A stretch of 64,000 nucleotides of DNA from Spirochaetales bacterium (GCA_029098225.1 JAQXNX010000014.1:62001-126000); one strand, 5' to 3'; positions 23,833 to 31,039 are shown, counted from the stretch's first letter. The notes: a model not told the origin generated them from the letters alone. Translations and numbers: made by a program.

Positions 23833-24466
23833 ATGAGAATCAAACAATTTCAACTTTTAACAGATATAAATCTCGTATGGGATTTTCTGGTCGAAGTTTA
23901 CGACTGGAAAAATGACTGCGGTCGGGCTGCTCCATTTTTTGAATATGCCTTTACCTCGGCCAGCAGTTTTTAAAAGATGCAGCAGCAAAGCGTGGCTTTA
24001 AGCAGGTTTACGAATGGAATGAACTTGTTTTTGATTTTGGGTTTGATAAAAACCCAAAAAACGACGAAGTCAAGGCTTTAAGCGAAACGTGCTTTGACTC
24101 GACGTATTTTAAGAATGAGCTGAATTACGAGTTTCCGCAAAATCCCACAAAGGTGCTTTGAGCCGAATCCTATCTCCTTCTCCACATGATACCTTGCAGT
24201 ACAATATTGTAATCGCAGATAAGAACGAAGAATACGTCTGCTTTTCGGGAATGTGGTGGATGCCTCAAAATCAGCTTGCCTATATGGAGCCGCTTTGTAC
24301 TCATCTGGACCATCGCAAAAAGGGGCTTGTCACTGCGGCACTTTCACTTCATTATAAAAGATTTAAAGCTTTGGGCGCCACACATATGACCGGCGGTGGA
24401 GATCCCTTCTACCAGAAACTTGGCTACGGCAAAGGCTGCCACTGCACAATCTGGAGAAAAGAGTAA
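23833..24466 (+). pseudogene. Broken copy of the GNAT gene at 6489-7415
   Basis: The start matches the intact paralogue (RIKQFQLLTDINLVWDFLVE, then GRAAPFFEYAFTS), then jumps to the equivalent of QQFLKDAAAKRGFKQVYEW after losing about 65 codons and the frame. A second loss removes the middle region before a stop near 24161. The C-terminal part from 24158 is intact (VCFSGMWWMPQNQLAYMEPL, HRKKGLVTAALSLHY, GDPFYQKLGYGKG). GGAG precedes the old ATG at 23833. Two deletions make this a clear pseudogene; the C-terminal piece could still be translated but lacks half the domain. Confidence 0.88.
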
Positions 24467-24494
24467 TTTGTGCTTAGTGGCGGTGTGTCGTTCG

Positions 24495-25355
24495 TTAGAG
24501 CAGATACCGCCTTGCAGTTTTTTCAATCTGTTTTGAGTTGATTGGAGATGTTGAAGTCTCCATAGAAATTATCAGATTTTTTCCGGGATAGATTTCATTT
24601 TTTTCGTAGAGCTTCAGCTTTTGGACGGCGCCGGATGCATATTCGGTGTCGTCCATTTTCCCAAAGTGCTCCCAGATAAACTCCTGGCGGGTACGAAGAT
24701 TCAGGCAGATGAAATCCGGGTGGAAGGTGCGGTGCAGGCCTTTTTCTGTTGTGATTTCCAGAGGATATTCGTAGCGGTAAGGTATGTTGAGTCTGTGCAA
24801 TGTGTCTGCGATTATGATTTCAGATTTTGAGCGGACACGTTCGTTTTGCGAAGTGTAGAGTTCCGGAATGTTTTCAGAAAAAGGCTTACGAGGATATTCT
24901 ACGCTCTGCCAGAGTTCTGAAAAATCTTTAACAGGAAGACACACGGGAGAAATGAGCGGCCGGCGGAGCTTGTTTAATTTTGCAAAAATCTGTGTAGCAG
25001 ACCTTGAAGAGTTTTCCAGCCACTTGTAGGAACGCAGAGTTCTTTGCAAAAACTTCAATTCTTTTTTCAGAAAAGCAATCAGCTTTTTATCGTAATCTTT
25101 TTGAGCAAGTGCCTTTGCAAGTTTATAGTTTTTTGCCTTGATGTATTGGCCGCGGGTGTCGCCTTTTTTCGTAATCTGATAATATTGAATCGTTTTTCCG
25201 CTTTTCGAAATGCGAAGTGAACCGGCAGGCTCCTTTAGCAGTTCATTTTGCTTTTGCTTCAGAAGTGCACTTACCTCGGAAACTCTTGCAGCCAGAAGCG
25301 GCTCAAGGAAAAATGGAGAAAGCTTTTCATTTTCAATGCATTTTGTAAACTGCAT
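24495..25355 (-). CDS. Predicted PD-(D/E)XK nuclease-fold protein
   Basis: A 286-residue protein. Residues 1-130 are helical and basic (KKGDTRGQYIKAKNYKLAKAL). From about residue 175 it has a PD-(D/E)XK-like core: RSKSEIIIADTLHRLNIPYR (helix with Glu), then RTFHPDFICLN (the D) and QEFIWEHFGKMDD (E-x-x-W-E-H in place of ExK), then LIISMETS. This combination is seen in conserved uncharacterised proteins of gut bacteria often near mobile DNA. DNA cleavage is predicted but not certain because the lysine is replaced. Its start lies 94 nt from the first unit of array B. Confidence 0.65.
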   Translation of the reverse strand: MQFTKCIENEKLSPFFLEPLLAARVSEVSALLKQKQNELLKEPAGSLRISKSGKTIQYYQITKKGDTRGQYIKAKNYKLAKALAQKDYDKKLIAFLKKELKFLQRTLRSYKWLENSSRSATQIFAKLNKLRRPLISPVCLPVKDFSELWQSVEYPRKPFSENIPELYTSQNERVRSKSEIIIADTLHRLNIPYRYEYPLEITTEKGLHRTFHPDFICLNLRTRQEFIWEHFGKMDDTEYASGAVQKLKLYEKNEIYPGKNLIISMETSTSPINSKQIEKTARRYLL

Positions 25356-25447
25356 ACTATAAAGGTAAATATTTTGAGTTGTGCCGGCAAGAAAAAAAGT
25401 GAATTTTTTGAGAAAAAGTTTTAATTAATGATTTTCAGATATGTGGC

Positions 25448-25816
25448 CTACGGATAAAGCTGAGTGATGAAAGTTATTTCTCCGTATCAAACCAGAGTTG
25501 TTCCATGAAACGCGGATTATGCTACGGAGAAATTGGAGTATATGGTACGATTTCTCCGTGGATAGCTTGGTAGTTCATAAGATTTCCCTGAATGATAAGG
25601 AAAGCGGTACGGATAAAATTGAGAGTATGTTTCTGTTTATCCGTAGCTGATTCAGTATTAAATCTGATTTCCATTTATCTGGAGGAGTAGAATACGGATA
25701 ATCTGAAGTACTTAGAGTATTTTATCCGTAGAAATCACAATAGTTCTCATAGTGACTTCAGGAATCAGATAAAATCTACGGATAAACGAATACATTCCAC
25801 ACCGATTTATCCGTAC
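25448..25816. repeat. Array B: five regularly spaced inverted-repeat units (arms TACGGATAAA / TTTATCCGTA)
   Basis: Units (left / right arm): 25449-25458 / 25477-25486; 25523-25532 / 25551-25560; 25608-25617 / 25636-25645; 25693-25702 / 25721-25730; 25777-25786 / 25806-25815. The centre is 18 nt in four units and 19 nt in the last. Spacers are 36, 47, 47 and 46 nt. The right arm of unit 1 and both arms of unit 2 carry GAGAAA in place of GATAAA. No gene lies in 25356-25911. The array separates the divergent nuclease-like and ArsC-like genes. Confidence 0.9.
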
Positions 25817-25911
25817 CAACAGGCAAATTTCCCCCAACTCCTGATTTTTCTGCAATCCCTCTGTTTTTGAGTTATAATTAGTATATTTCAAATTTACGAA
25901 AAGGAGTTTTT

Positions 25912-26265
25912 ATGATAAAAGTTTACTGTTATTTCCGCTGCTCAACCTGTAAAAAGGCTTTGGCCTGGTTAGATTCTCAGGGTTATAAATATGATATAAT
26001 TGACATCAAAACGCAGAACCCGGATGAAAAGACTTTGCGAAGCCTGCACAAAAAATCCGGCCTGCCTTTGAAAAAGTTTTTTAATACCAGCGGCATCCTT
26101 TATCGCGAAATGGAGCTTTCCAAAAAACTTCCTTCAATGACCGAGGACGAACAGTTTGCGCTTCTTGCTTCAGACGGCATGATGGTGAAGCGCCCTCTTT
26201 TAATAACCGATTCAGCGGTAATTCCCGGCTTTAAAGAAGACCTCTGGAAGGCGGCACTAAAGTGA
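25912..26265 (+). CDS. ArsC/Spx/YffB-family thioredoxin-fold protein
   Basis: A 117-residue protein with the redox motif CSTC at residues 10-13 (CYFRCSTCKKALAWL) followed by LRSLHKKSGLPLKKFFNTSG, LYREMELS and MVKRPLLI. This is the arsenate-reductase-like fold of the YffB/MgsR group; most members are not true arsenate reductases, and with no arsenic genes around a general thiol role is more likely. AAAAGGAG lies 6 nt before the ATG, and a TATAAT box is at 25873-25878. It overlaps the next gene by 4 nt (GTGA). Confidence 0.85.
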   Translation: MIKVYCYFRCSTCKKALAWLDSQGYKYDIIDIKTQNPDEKTLRSLHKKSGLPLKKFFNTSGILYREMELSKKLPSMTEDEQFALLASDGMMVKRPLLITDSAVIPGFKEDLWKAALK

Positions 26266-26780
26266 AAATAATTGAAAAAATATTTGATTCAGTTTTACTT
26301 CTGCAGCCAGATGGCAGGGAAGATTCCCGCGGTACAATGCAGGTTTTCTTCAGTAAAAGAACAATCTCGGAACTGCCAGTTGATTTTAATATCACTGAAC
26401 AGCGTATTTATAAAATTCCTCAAAAGCATACTTTTTTCGGTATTCATTATCAGAAAGCAGAAGCCGCAAAGGGAAAGCTTATAAGTGTGGTTCAGGGAAA
26501 GGCTCTGGATTATATTGTAGACCTCCGTCGGGATTCTAAAACCTACAAACAGTATAAAAGCTTTGAACTTAATGCAGATACGCCGCTTCTTGTTTTTATT
26601 CCGGCTGGATTTGGTCACGGTTTTTTTACTCTGGAGGATAACACAATCCAGGCGTTTGCAATTGATGCTGATTTAGAAAAGAACAGCTCTGGCATTGTCA
26701 ATTATAAAGATCCGGAAATTGGACTTAAGCTTCCGGTAGAAGATATCATAATTTCAGATTATGATAAAAATGCAAACTAA
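26262..26780 (+). CDS. RmlC-like dTDP-4-dehydrorhamnose 3,5-epimerase family protein
   Basis: A 172-residue cupin epimerase. Family motifs: LQPDGREDSRGTMQVFFSK, then HTFFGIHYQKA with the catalytic His, KLISVVQGKALDYIVDLR, and VFIPAGFGHGFFTLEDN. Start is GTG at 26262 within the stop of the ArsC-like gene, so they are coupled. The rest of a dTDP-rhamnose pathway is not in the window, so the sugar substrate is uncertain. The palindrome AACTAACGTTAGTT (26775-26788) overlaps its stop codon. Confidence 0.85.
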   Translation: MKIIEKIFDSVLLLQPDGREDSRGTMQVFFSKRTISELPVDFNITEQRIYKIPQKHTFFGIHYQKAEAAKGKLISVVQGKALDYIVDLRRDSKTYKQYKSFELNADTPLLVFIPAGFGHGFFTLEDNTIQAFAIDADLEKNSSGIVNYKDPEIGLKLPVEDIIISDYDKNAN

Positions 26781-26788
26781 CGTTAGTT
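26775..26788. repeat. 14-bp perfect palindrome shared with repeat R1
   Basis: AACTAACGTTAGTT, identical to 17816-17829; here it includes the TAA stop of the RmlC-like gene. Confidence 0.6.
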
Positions 26789-26823
26789 AGAAAAAAATAA
26801 TAAACAGTAATGGGAGACTTAAA

Positions 26824-27255
26824 ATGAATTATGAAATCACTGATTATATTACGCCAGAAGAATATATGGAAATGAGAAAGCTTGTTGAATGGAGCGAGTT
26901 TCCGCTGGAGCAGGCTGCAGAAGGCATAAAGCATACCTCTCATCTAGTTGTTTTCAGAAAAGACGGAAAAGTGATTGCCCTTGCAAGAGTTCTCACTGAC
27001 TATGGTTATGTTGTTTATATTGCAGATGTAATTGTTCACCCGGATTTTCAAGGGCAGGGACTTGGTCGTGTCCTTATGAATAACGTTATGGAGTATATCA
27101 AAAGTCAACTGAAGCCGGGTTATAAAAAGATGATAAGCCTTATGGCAGCACAGGGCAAAGAAGAATTTTATAAAAAGTTTGGATTTGTCGCACGCCCTAA
27201 TGAAATGTACGGCTGTGGAATGTGTCAGTGGATTAAAACAGAAGAAGGGGAGTGA
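26824..27255 (+). CDS. GNAT-family N-acetyltransferase
   Basis: A 143-residue GNAT protein: LVVFRKDGKVIALARVLTDY, then VYIADVIVHPDFQGQGLGRV (acetyl-CoA loop) and KMISLMAAQGKEEFYKKFGF. The end NEMYGCGMCQWIK is typical of a large group of small GNATs next to metabolic genes. Start ATG with GGGAG ~8 nt upstream. It follows the RmlC-like gene by 43 nt on the same strand. Confidence 0.85.
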   Translation: MNYEITDYITPEEYMEMRKLVEWSEFPLEQAAEGIKHTSHLVVFRKDGKVIALARVLTDYGYVVYIADVIVHPDFQGQGLGRVLMNNVMEYIKSQLKPGYKKMISLMAAQGKEEFYKKFGFVARPNEMYGCGMCQWIKTEEGE

Positions 27256-27276
27256 AGTACCGGAGCTTTGTGATTA

Positions 27277-27819
27277 TCAGTTAATCGCAATTACTTTATA
27301 AGCTTCAATTAATCTTTCGAGGCTGCAGGTGGCGTTTGCAGGACTGGTACTAGGCAGGCATTCAACTTCCAGCTTATAGCGCTCTTCATATTTTTCTGCG
27401 CAAGTTTTTTTCCAGAGTGACCAGGCAGTTTTTCCTGTGCAGAAGACGCGAGAAATTTTTGAATGGCCCAGAATTTCGTCAAAGTTGTTTGGCCTTGCAT
27501 TTTTAATTGAAGAATCTGCTGCTCCGGAAATCTCGCAGCTGGCAAGCACATCCCAAAGGGCAATGTGATGGCAGAGAAGAAAATCTCGTCGTTCAGAAAT
27601 TGCAGCCTCGCGGTCAGGCGAATTATTGGAGTAACACAAATACTCTCCAAAAACTGCCGGCAGCACCTTCCAGAATCTGTTTTGAGGATGCATGTAGAAA
27701 AATCCGGCTTCGCGACTCTTGGGCGAAGGCATGGTACCAAGGATCAGAACTTCGCTTTCAGAGTTCCAGACAGGCGGGATTTGATGAATTATCTTTTTCA
27801 AATCTGACTTTTCCATCAT
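27277..27819 (-). CDS. DNA-deoxyinosine glycosylase (uracil-DNA glycosylase superfamily, family 6)
   Basis: A 180-residue enzyme that removes hypoxanthine (deaminated adenine) from DNA. Motif 1 is VLILGTMPSPKSREAGFFYM, then HPQNRFWKVLPAVFG, and motif 2 is CLPSTSPANA. This matches the HDG family (GTMPS...SRxxxxFYxHPxNRFW; LPSTSPA). Last gene of a minus-strand run, 10 nt after the MGMT-like gene. It may start at the first or second of two adjacent ATG codons. Confidence 0.9.
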   Translation of the reverse strand: MMEKSDLKKIIHQIPPVWNSESEVLILGTMPSPKSREAGFFYMHPQNRFWKVLPAVFGEYLCYSNNSPDREAAISERRDFLLCHHIALWDVLASCEISGAADSSIKNARPNNFDEILGHSKISRVFCTGKTAWSLWKKTCAEKYEERYKLEVECLPSTSPANATCSLERLIEAYKVIAIN

Positions 27820-27829
27820 ACGATTATAC

Positions 27830-28165
27830 TTAGACCAGCGAGGCTCTCATCATTTCAAAATCATCCGGAGTAATTTCAAAGCGCTCCATATCAACATGGC
27901 CGTCAACAAAAAGAACTCCCTCGGCTTCAAGCTTTTCCTGCTGAATGTCGGGGCCGCCGAAAGCAAAACTTCCGGAACAAAAGCCTTTGGCATTTACAAC
28001 TCGGTGGCAGGGCGTAACTGAATTGCTTGGATTTTTGTGCAGGGCGTTTCCAACGTAGCGGCGAAGATTGCGATTTCCCACCAGCGCAGCAATCTGAGAA
28101 TAAGTTGCAACTTTTCCTCGTGGAATGAGGCGTACAGCCGCATAGATTTTTTCTGCAAGTTCCAT
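27830..28165 (-). CDS. MGMT-family DNA-binding protein (alkyltransferase C-terminal domain only)
   Basis: A 111-residue protein made only of the DNA-binding domain of O6-alkylguanine transferases: IPRGKVATYSQIAALVGNRN, NALHKNPSNSVTPCHRVVNA, and the end LEAEGVLF. The acceptor cysteine in PCHRV is present, so it could be a short alkyltransferase or an alkyltransferase-like protein that flags lesions for repair. It precedes the deoxyinosine glycosylase gene by 10 nt, which supports a DNA-repair role. Confidence 0.88.
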   Translation of the reverse strand: MELAEKIYAAVRLIPRGKVATYSQIAALVGNRNLRRYVGNALHKNPSNSVTPCHRVVNAKGFCSGSFAFGGPDIQQEKLEAEGVLFVDGHVDMERFEITPDDFEMMRASLV

Positions 28166-28197
28166 GCCCCTACATTAGCAGATTTTTTTGTTTTTGT

Positions 28198-28449
28198 TCA
28201 GTATTTCATTTTATGTGCAGTGATGATTGTGTAGCTGTAAGCATTTACCGTGATGATGCAGCTGCCAATCGTACAATACCAGTTTTTTCCTTTACGTGTG
28301 ATGTCAGCGTCTTTAGATTCAATCTGCTTTTTGCACCAGGCGACCACATCCCGAATATCAACTCCAAGCCCAAGATTGCGTCGTATGCGGTCTACTCCCA
28401 TAGGAGTAGTATGAAGTTTGTCCAGATTTTGTAAAAGTTCGTTATTCAT
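28198..28449 (-). CDS. DUF3781 family protein
   Basis: An 83-residue protein: LDKLHTTPMGVDRIRRNLGL, VVAWCKKQIESKDADI, RKGKNWYCTIGSCIITVNAY and SYTIITAHK. This is the DUF3781 pattern almost end to end. Function unknown; the family is usually found beside GyrI-like or repair genes. Its start overlaps the end of the frameshifted GyrI-like gene by 8 nt, and the MGMT-like gene follows after 32 nt. Confidence 0.88.
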   Translation of the reverse strand: MNNELLQNLDKLHTTPMGVDRIRRNLGLGVDIRDVVAWCKKQIESKDADITRKGKNWYCTIGSCIITVNAYSYTIITAHKMKY

Positions 28450-29097
28450 TATTTTTCTTTCTCCTCACAGGATGTCGTATTACAGTTTTAAGATTTTCCG
28501 GACTTGTTTTGCGCGGGTCGCTCAGGTAGATCTCGTGATGAAGTCTTGCGGCGGAAAAATCTAACTGCCAGTCGTTAGTTACTGCAAAGTTGTCCATTAG
28601 TTGGATTGAAGCCGGTTCATCATCATATGACCCCTTGTGCATAATCTGAACGCAGTCGCCTTCTTTTATTGTCAGCAATTCTGCACGTGAGCAGTCCAAA
28701 CCTTTTTCTTGGCCGCTCTTTCTTTTGCCCATTCAAAATCTTTTTGTGTTACAAAATCCGGAAGCCGAATTACCGAAATCCAGTTGAAGGACGACTTGTC
28801 TTTATAGTCAAAGCCCGGAACAACTGCTCCATTTTTCTCCTGCCACCAGAAGCCTTCAAGCGGCGGGACAACATAATCAAAATAACCTTCAATTCTGTGG
28901 TCAGTCATTTTGCTCATTTTAATTGTGTAGGAAATTGCATACAGAATGGCAAGTGCGTTCTGATATTCTCCCTCACTGTCATTGGGATTTCCTTTCCCGC
29001 GGACAGCAACGAATTGCATTTTTGTGATGTGAACCAGCTGAGGCTTTGCAGGCGGGAGATAAAATTCCTTGTATTCTTTTTTGAAGTCGAATGGCAT
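28442..29097 (-). pseudogene. GyrI-like small-molecule-binding protein gene, frameshifted
   Basis: Two frames together make a normal ~215-residue GyrI-like protein. The first (29097 to ~28690) has FDFKKEYKEFYLPPAKPQLV, FVAVRGKGNPND and EGFWWQEKNG. The second (~28700 to 28442) continues with GLDCSRAELLTIKEGDCVQI, MHKGSYDDEPASIQLM and LHHEIYLSDPRKT. The shift falls at a run AAGAAAAAGG near 28705-28715, and a -1 change joins the frames. It may be a mutation, a sequencing error or a programmed slip; homopolymer error is simplest. The start overlaps the SAP gene stop (TAATG). Confidence 0.75.
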
Positions 29098-29825
29098 TAA
29101 AGTTCCTCCTTAAATTCTTCCAGTAATTCATGCTTGTAGATTTTTTCTCTTGTTGATTCCCGAATTTCTTTCCAGAGATGAGCAGCAACTTTCAGCTTGT
29201 TTGGAAATTGCGCTGTAGCCGGGTCAGCACAAAAGTCTTTTACAAACTTATTCCATTGAAGTGAAACCTTGTCATAATGAGCGTAGCTTTTTCGTCCATA
29301 AAAGATGTCCAGCAGATCTCCAAGAGTAAATGTTGTATCTCCACTTTCTCGGACTTTTCTTGCACTTGCAACCATGTCGGCATTGAACTTAAAGTTTTTG
29401 ATTCCAGTCTGTGCAGAAAAGAAATCGCGGAAGCGCTGACTGAAGCGAAAGTCGCATTCTATCAAACCTGTTTCAAGTGATAGTTCAGAATCCAGAATCT
29501 TTTGACGATTTGTAGCGTTTTCTTTTTTAGGCAGAATTTTTTGTGCCGGATTTTTCAAGGGGTACTTGATTTGAGATTGAAGCATTTTTGGATTTTGTAA
29601 GCTCTTTTTAATTTGAGTTTTCAATCTTATCTGACTTTGTTTTTCTGTTACAGAATTTAAGCTTCCAGAAAAATACTCCTCAATCCTCTCATTCAATTCC
29701 GCCTTATAACCGGCTGTACAAATCCCAAGCCTTCTGCAAATTGCAACAAGCTCTTCGCGGTACCAGTAATATTTTGAGAACTCTTCGTATGATTTTATTT
29801 CCTCAAAGTCAGGTCTTCTTTCCAT
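29097..29825 (-). CDS. SAP-domain protein (DUF6434-like)
   Basis: A 242-residue protein. Residues ~5-45 form a SAP-like DNA-binding motif (FSKYYWYREELVAICRRLGI, then YKAELNERIEEYF). A basic, glutamine-rich linker follows (about 50-105), then a conserved C-terminal domain (FRDFFSAQTGIKNFKFNADM, then TFTLGDLLDIFYGRK). I use the ATG at 29825, since TATAAT lies 6 nt before it; the frame from 29855 starts inside the palindrome. It heads a minus-strand operon that leads to two DNA-repair genes. Function is likely DNA-related. Confidence 0.75.
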   Translation of the reverse strand: MERRPDFEEIKSYEEFSKYYWYREELVAICRRLGICTAGYKAELNERIEEYFSGSLNSVTEKQSQIRLKTQIKKSLQNPKMLQSQIKYPLKNPAQKILPKKENATNRQKILDSELSLETGLIECDFRFSQRFRDFFSAQTGIKNFKFNADMVASARKVRESGDTTFTLGDLLDIFYGRKSYAHYDKVSLQWNKFVKDFCADPATAQFPNKLKVAAHLWKEIRESTREKIYKHELLEEFKEEL

Positions 29826-29831
29826 AGCAGA

Positions 29832-29837
29832 ATTATA
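29832..29837 (-). promoter_or_regulatory. -10 box of the SAP-led operon
   Basis: TATAAT on the minus strand, 6 nt before the ATG at 29825, with no Shine-Dalgarno sequence between, so the mRNA would be leaderless. Confidence 0.55.
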
Positions 29838-29841
29838 ACAC

Positions 29842-29873
29842 ATTAAATATGACATCAGTATGTCATATTTAAT
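29842..29873. promoter_or_regulatory. Palindromic operator-like site at the SAP operon promoter
   Basis: Perfect 14-bp arms (ATTAAATATGACAT at 29842-29855 and its complement at 29860-29873) around CAGT. It covers the -35 region and spacer of the promoter above, so a bound repressor would block it. Its core TGTCATAT is the same as the first eight bases of the array A arm. Confidence 0.65.
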
Positions 29874-30003
29874 TTATGCATCCATCAGAAACTACAGCAA
29901 TGTGATTTACATAAATACCGAAAAACGTCTTGTGGTTGCTGAAGAAATTCATTCAGTTCTTTGTGGAGTTTTCTTCCGTTTCAAATATGCTGGAAATATT
30001 TGA
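29872..30003 (+). pseudogene. C-terminal scrap of a serine hydrolase gene
   Basis: Translation gives IYASIRNYSNVIYINTEKRLVVA, which matches IYAAIGNSGNVIYINPEKRLVVA near the end of the intact serine hydrolase at 18018-19013. After that the frame diverges and stops at 30001-30003. No upstream part of the gene is left; it abuts the palindrome at 29842-29873. Confidence 0.75.
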
Positions 30004-30043
30004 GGTTATTCAGCTATAATATTTTTGAAAGCTGGAGGTAGAT

Positions 30044-30511
30044 ATGCATGAGTATAAATTTTACGGATGGCAAACTGCTGATTGTAAACCAACAAATTCT
30101 TTATTCGAAAAAATTGAAAATCCTCGAAACCTATATGATATTCTGAGTGAAATCTGGTGTGAAGAAACCTGTGCTCCTCGATTGCGCGAAAAGTGGAGTT
30201 GTGATAATAGGACTGTAGGGCAATGTTCAATAACTGCTTTTCTTGCTCAGAATATTTTTGGCGGAAAGGTTTACGGAATTTTACGTGAAGGAGGGAATTA
30301 TCACTGTTACAATGTGGTATCGCTTCCTTCAGGAGGAGAATGTTTGTTTGACCTTACAAGTGAACAGTTTGGAAATGAGAAACTCTGTTACGAAAATAAT
30401 CCGGAACAATTCCGCGAAGTTCATTTTAAAAAAGAAGAAAAATATCAAAGATATAATTATTTAGAATCCGAGCTTCTCAAAAAACTTGAAAAAGAAATTT
30501 CATATAAATAA
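30044..30511 (+). CDS. YunG-family protein
   Basis: A 155-residue protein with the YunG-like pattern: ILSEIWCEETCAPRLREKWS, GQCSITAFLAQNIFGGKVYG, then NYHCYNVVSLPSGGECLFDL and TSEQFG. Family members are uncharacterised and have a conserved GQC...H...D arrangement that recalls cysteine-protease or transglutaminase folds. GGAGG lies 7 nt before the ATG. Stand-alone gene. Confidence 0.75.
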   Translation: MHEYKFYGWQTADCKPTNSLFEKIENPRNLYDILSEIWCEETCAPRLREKWSCDNRTVGQCSITAFLAQNIFGGKVYGILREGGNYHCYNVVSLPSGGECLFDLTSEQFGNEKLCYENNPEQFREVHFKKEEKYQRYNYLESELLKKLEKEISYK

Positions 30512-30517
30512 TTTGAG

Positions 30518-30545
30518 TTCAAACTTTTAAAAAAACGGCTATAAT
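30518..30545 (+). promoter_or_regulatory. Promoter of the broken HAD gene
   Basis: TTCAAA (30518-30523), 16-nt spacer, TATAAT (30540-30545), then 6 nt to the ATG. Confidence 0.5.
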
Positions 30546-30551
30546 AAATAT

Positions 30552-31006
30552 ATGAAAATCTACGTTGATTTTGATGATTGTCTTTGCGAGACAGCGTGCT
30601 TCTTTCTTATGAAGAAACTCCTGATGCAATCAAAACAGTTAACAACTGGATTGATAAAGGGCACGATGTAAAAATAATCACTGGACGTCCATTCAGCGCT
30701 TATGAAGCTTCGCGCCAGTGGCTTAATGAGCATAACCTTGAGCGTGTGAATTTATTTTGTCTTAATAAATATGGCCGCGAAAATTTTATAAATGGCAGTA
30801 CTTTCAGTCTGGAACTTGAAGACTACTATAAAATGCATTTTGATTTTGCAATAGAAGATTCTCCTGCAGCATTTAAGTTTTTTAATCATCTTCCGAATCT
30901 TAGGGTTCTGGTTTTTGACAGACCCTGGAATCAGAATTGTGAATTTCCAAATCAGAATTATAAACGTTGTTTTGACTGGAAGCTGATAAGTGATAGTGTA
31001 ATCTAG
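30552..31006 (+). pseudogene. HAD-superfamily 5'-nucleotidase-like gene with internal deletion
   Basis: The start MKIYVDFDDCLCETA is the HAD motif I of deoxyribonucleotidase-like proteins, but it changes frame at once to SVLLSYEETPDAIKTVNNWI, KGHDVKIITGRP (motif II), and HFDFAIEDSPAAFKFF (motif III/IV). About 40-50 residues that normally form the cap are gone, and the frame is shifted. So catalytic motifs remain but no single frame joins them. TATAAT at 30540-30545 lies 6 nt before the ATG. Confidence 0.75.
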
Positions 31007-31039
31007 ACGACGACATTTTTTAACATCAAATCTTTTTTC

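Noticed and set aside
25448-25816. Array B as integron attC sites
   Set aside because: No GTT core-site motifs, no integrase, units hold no gene between them.
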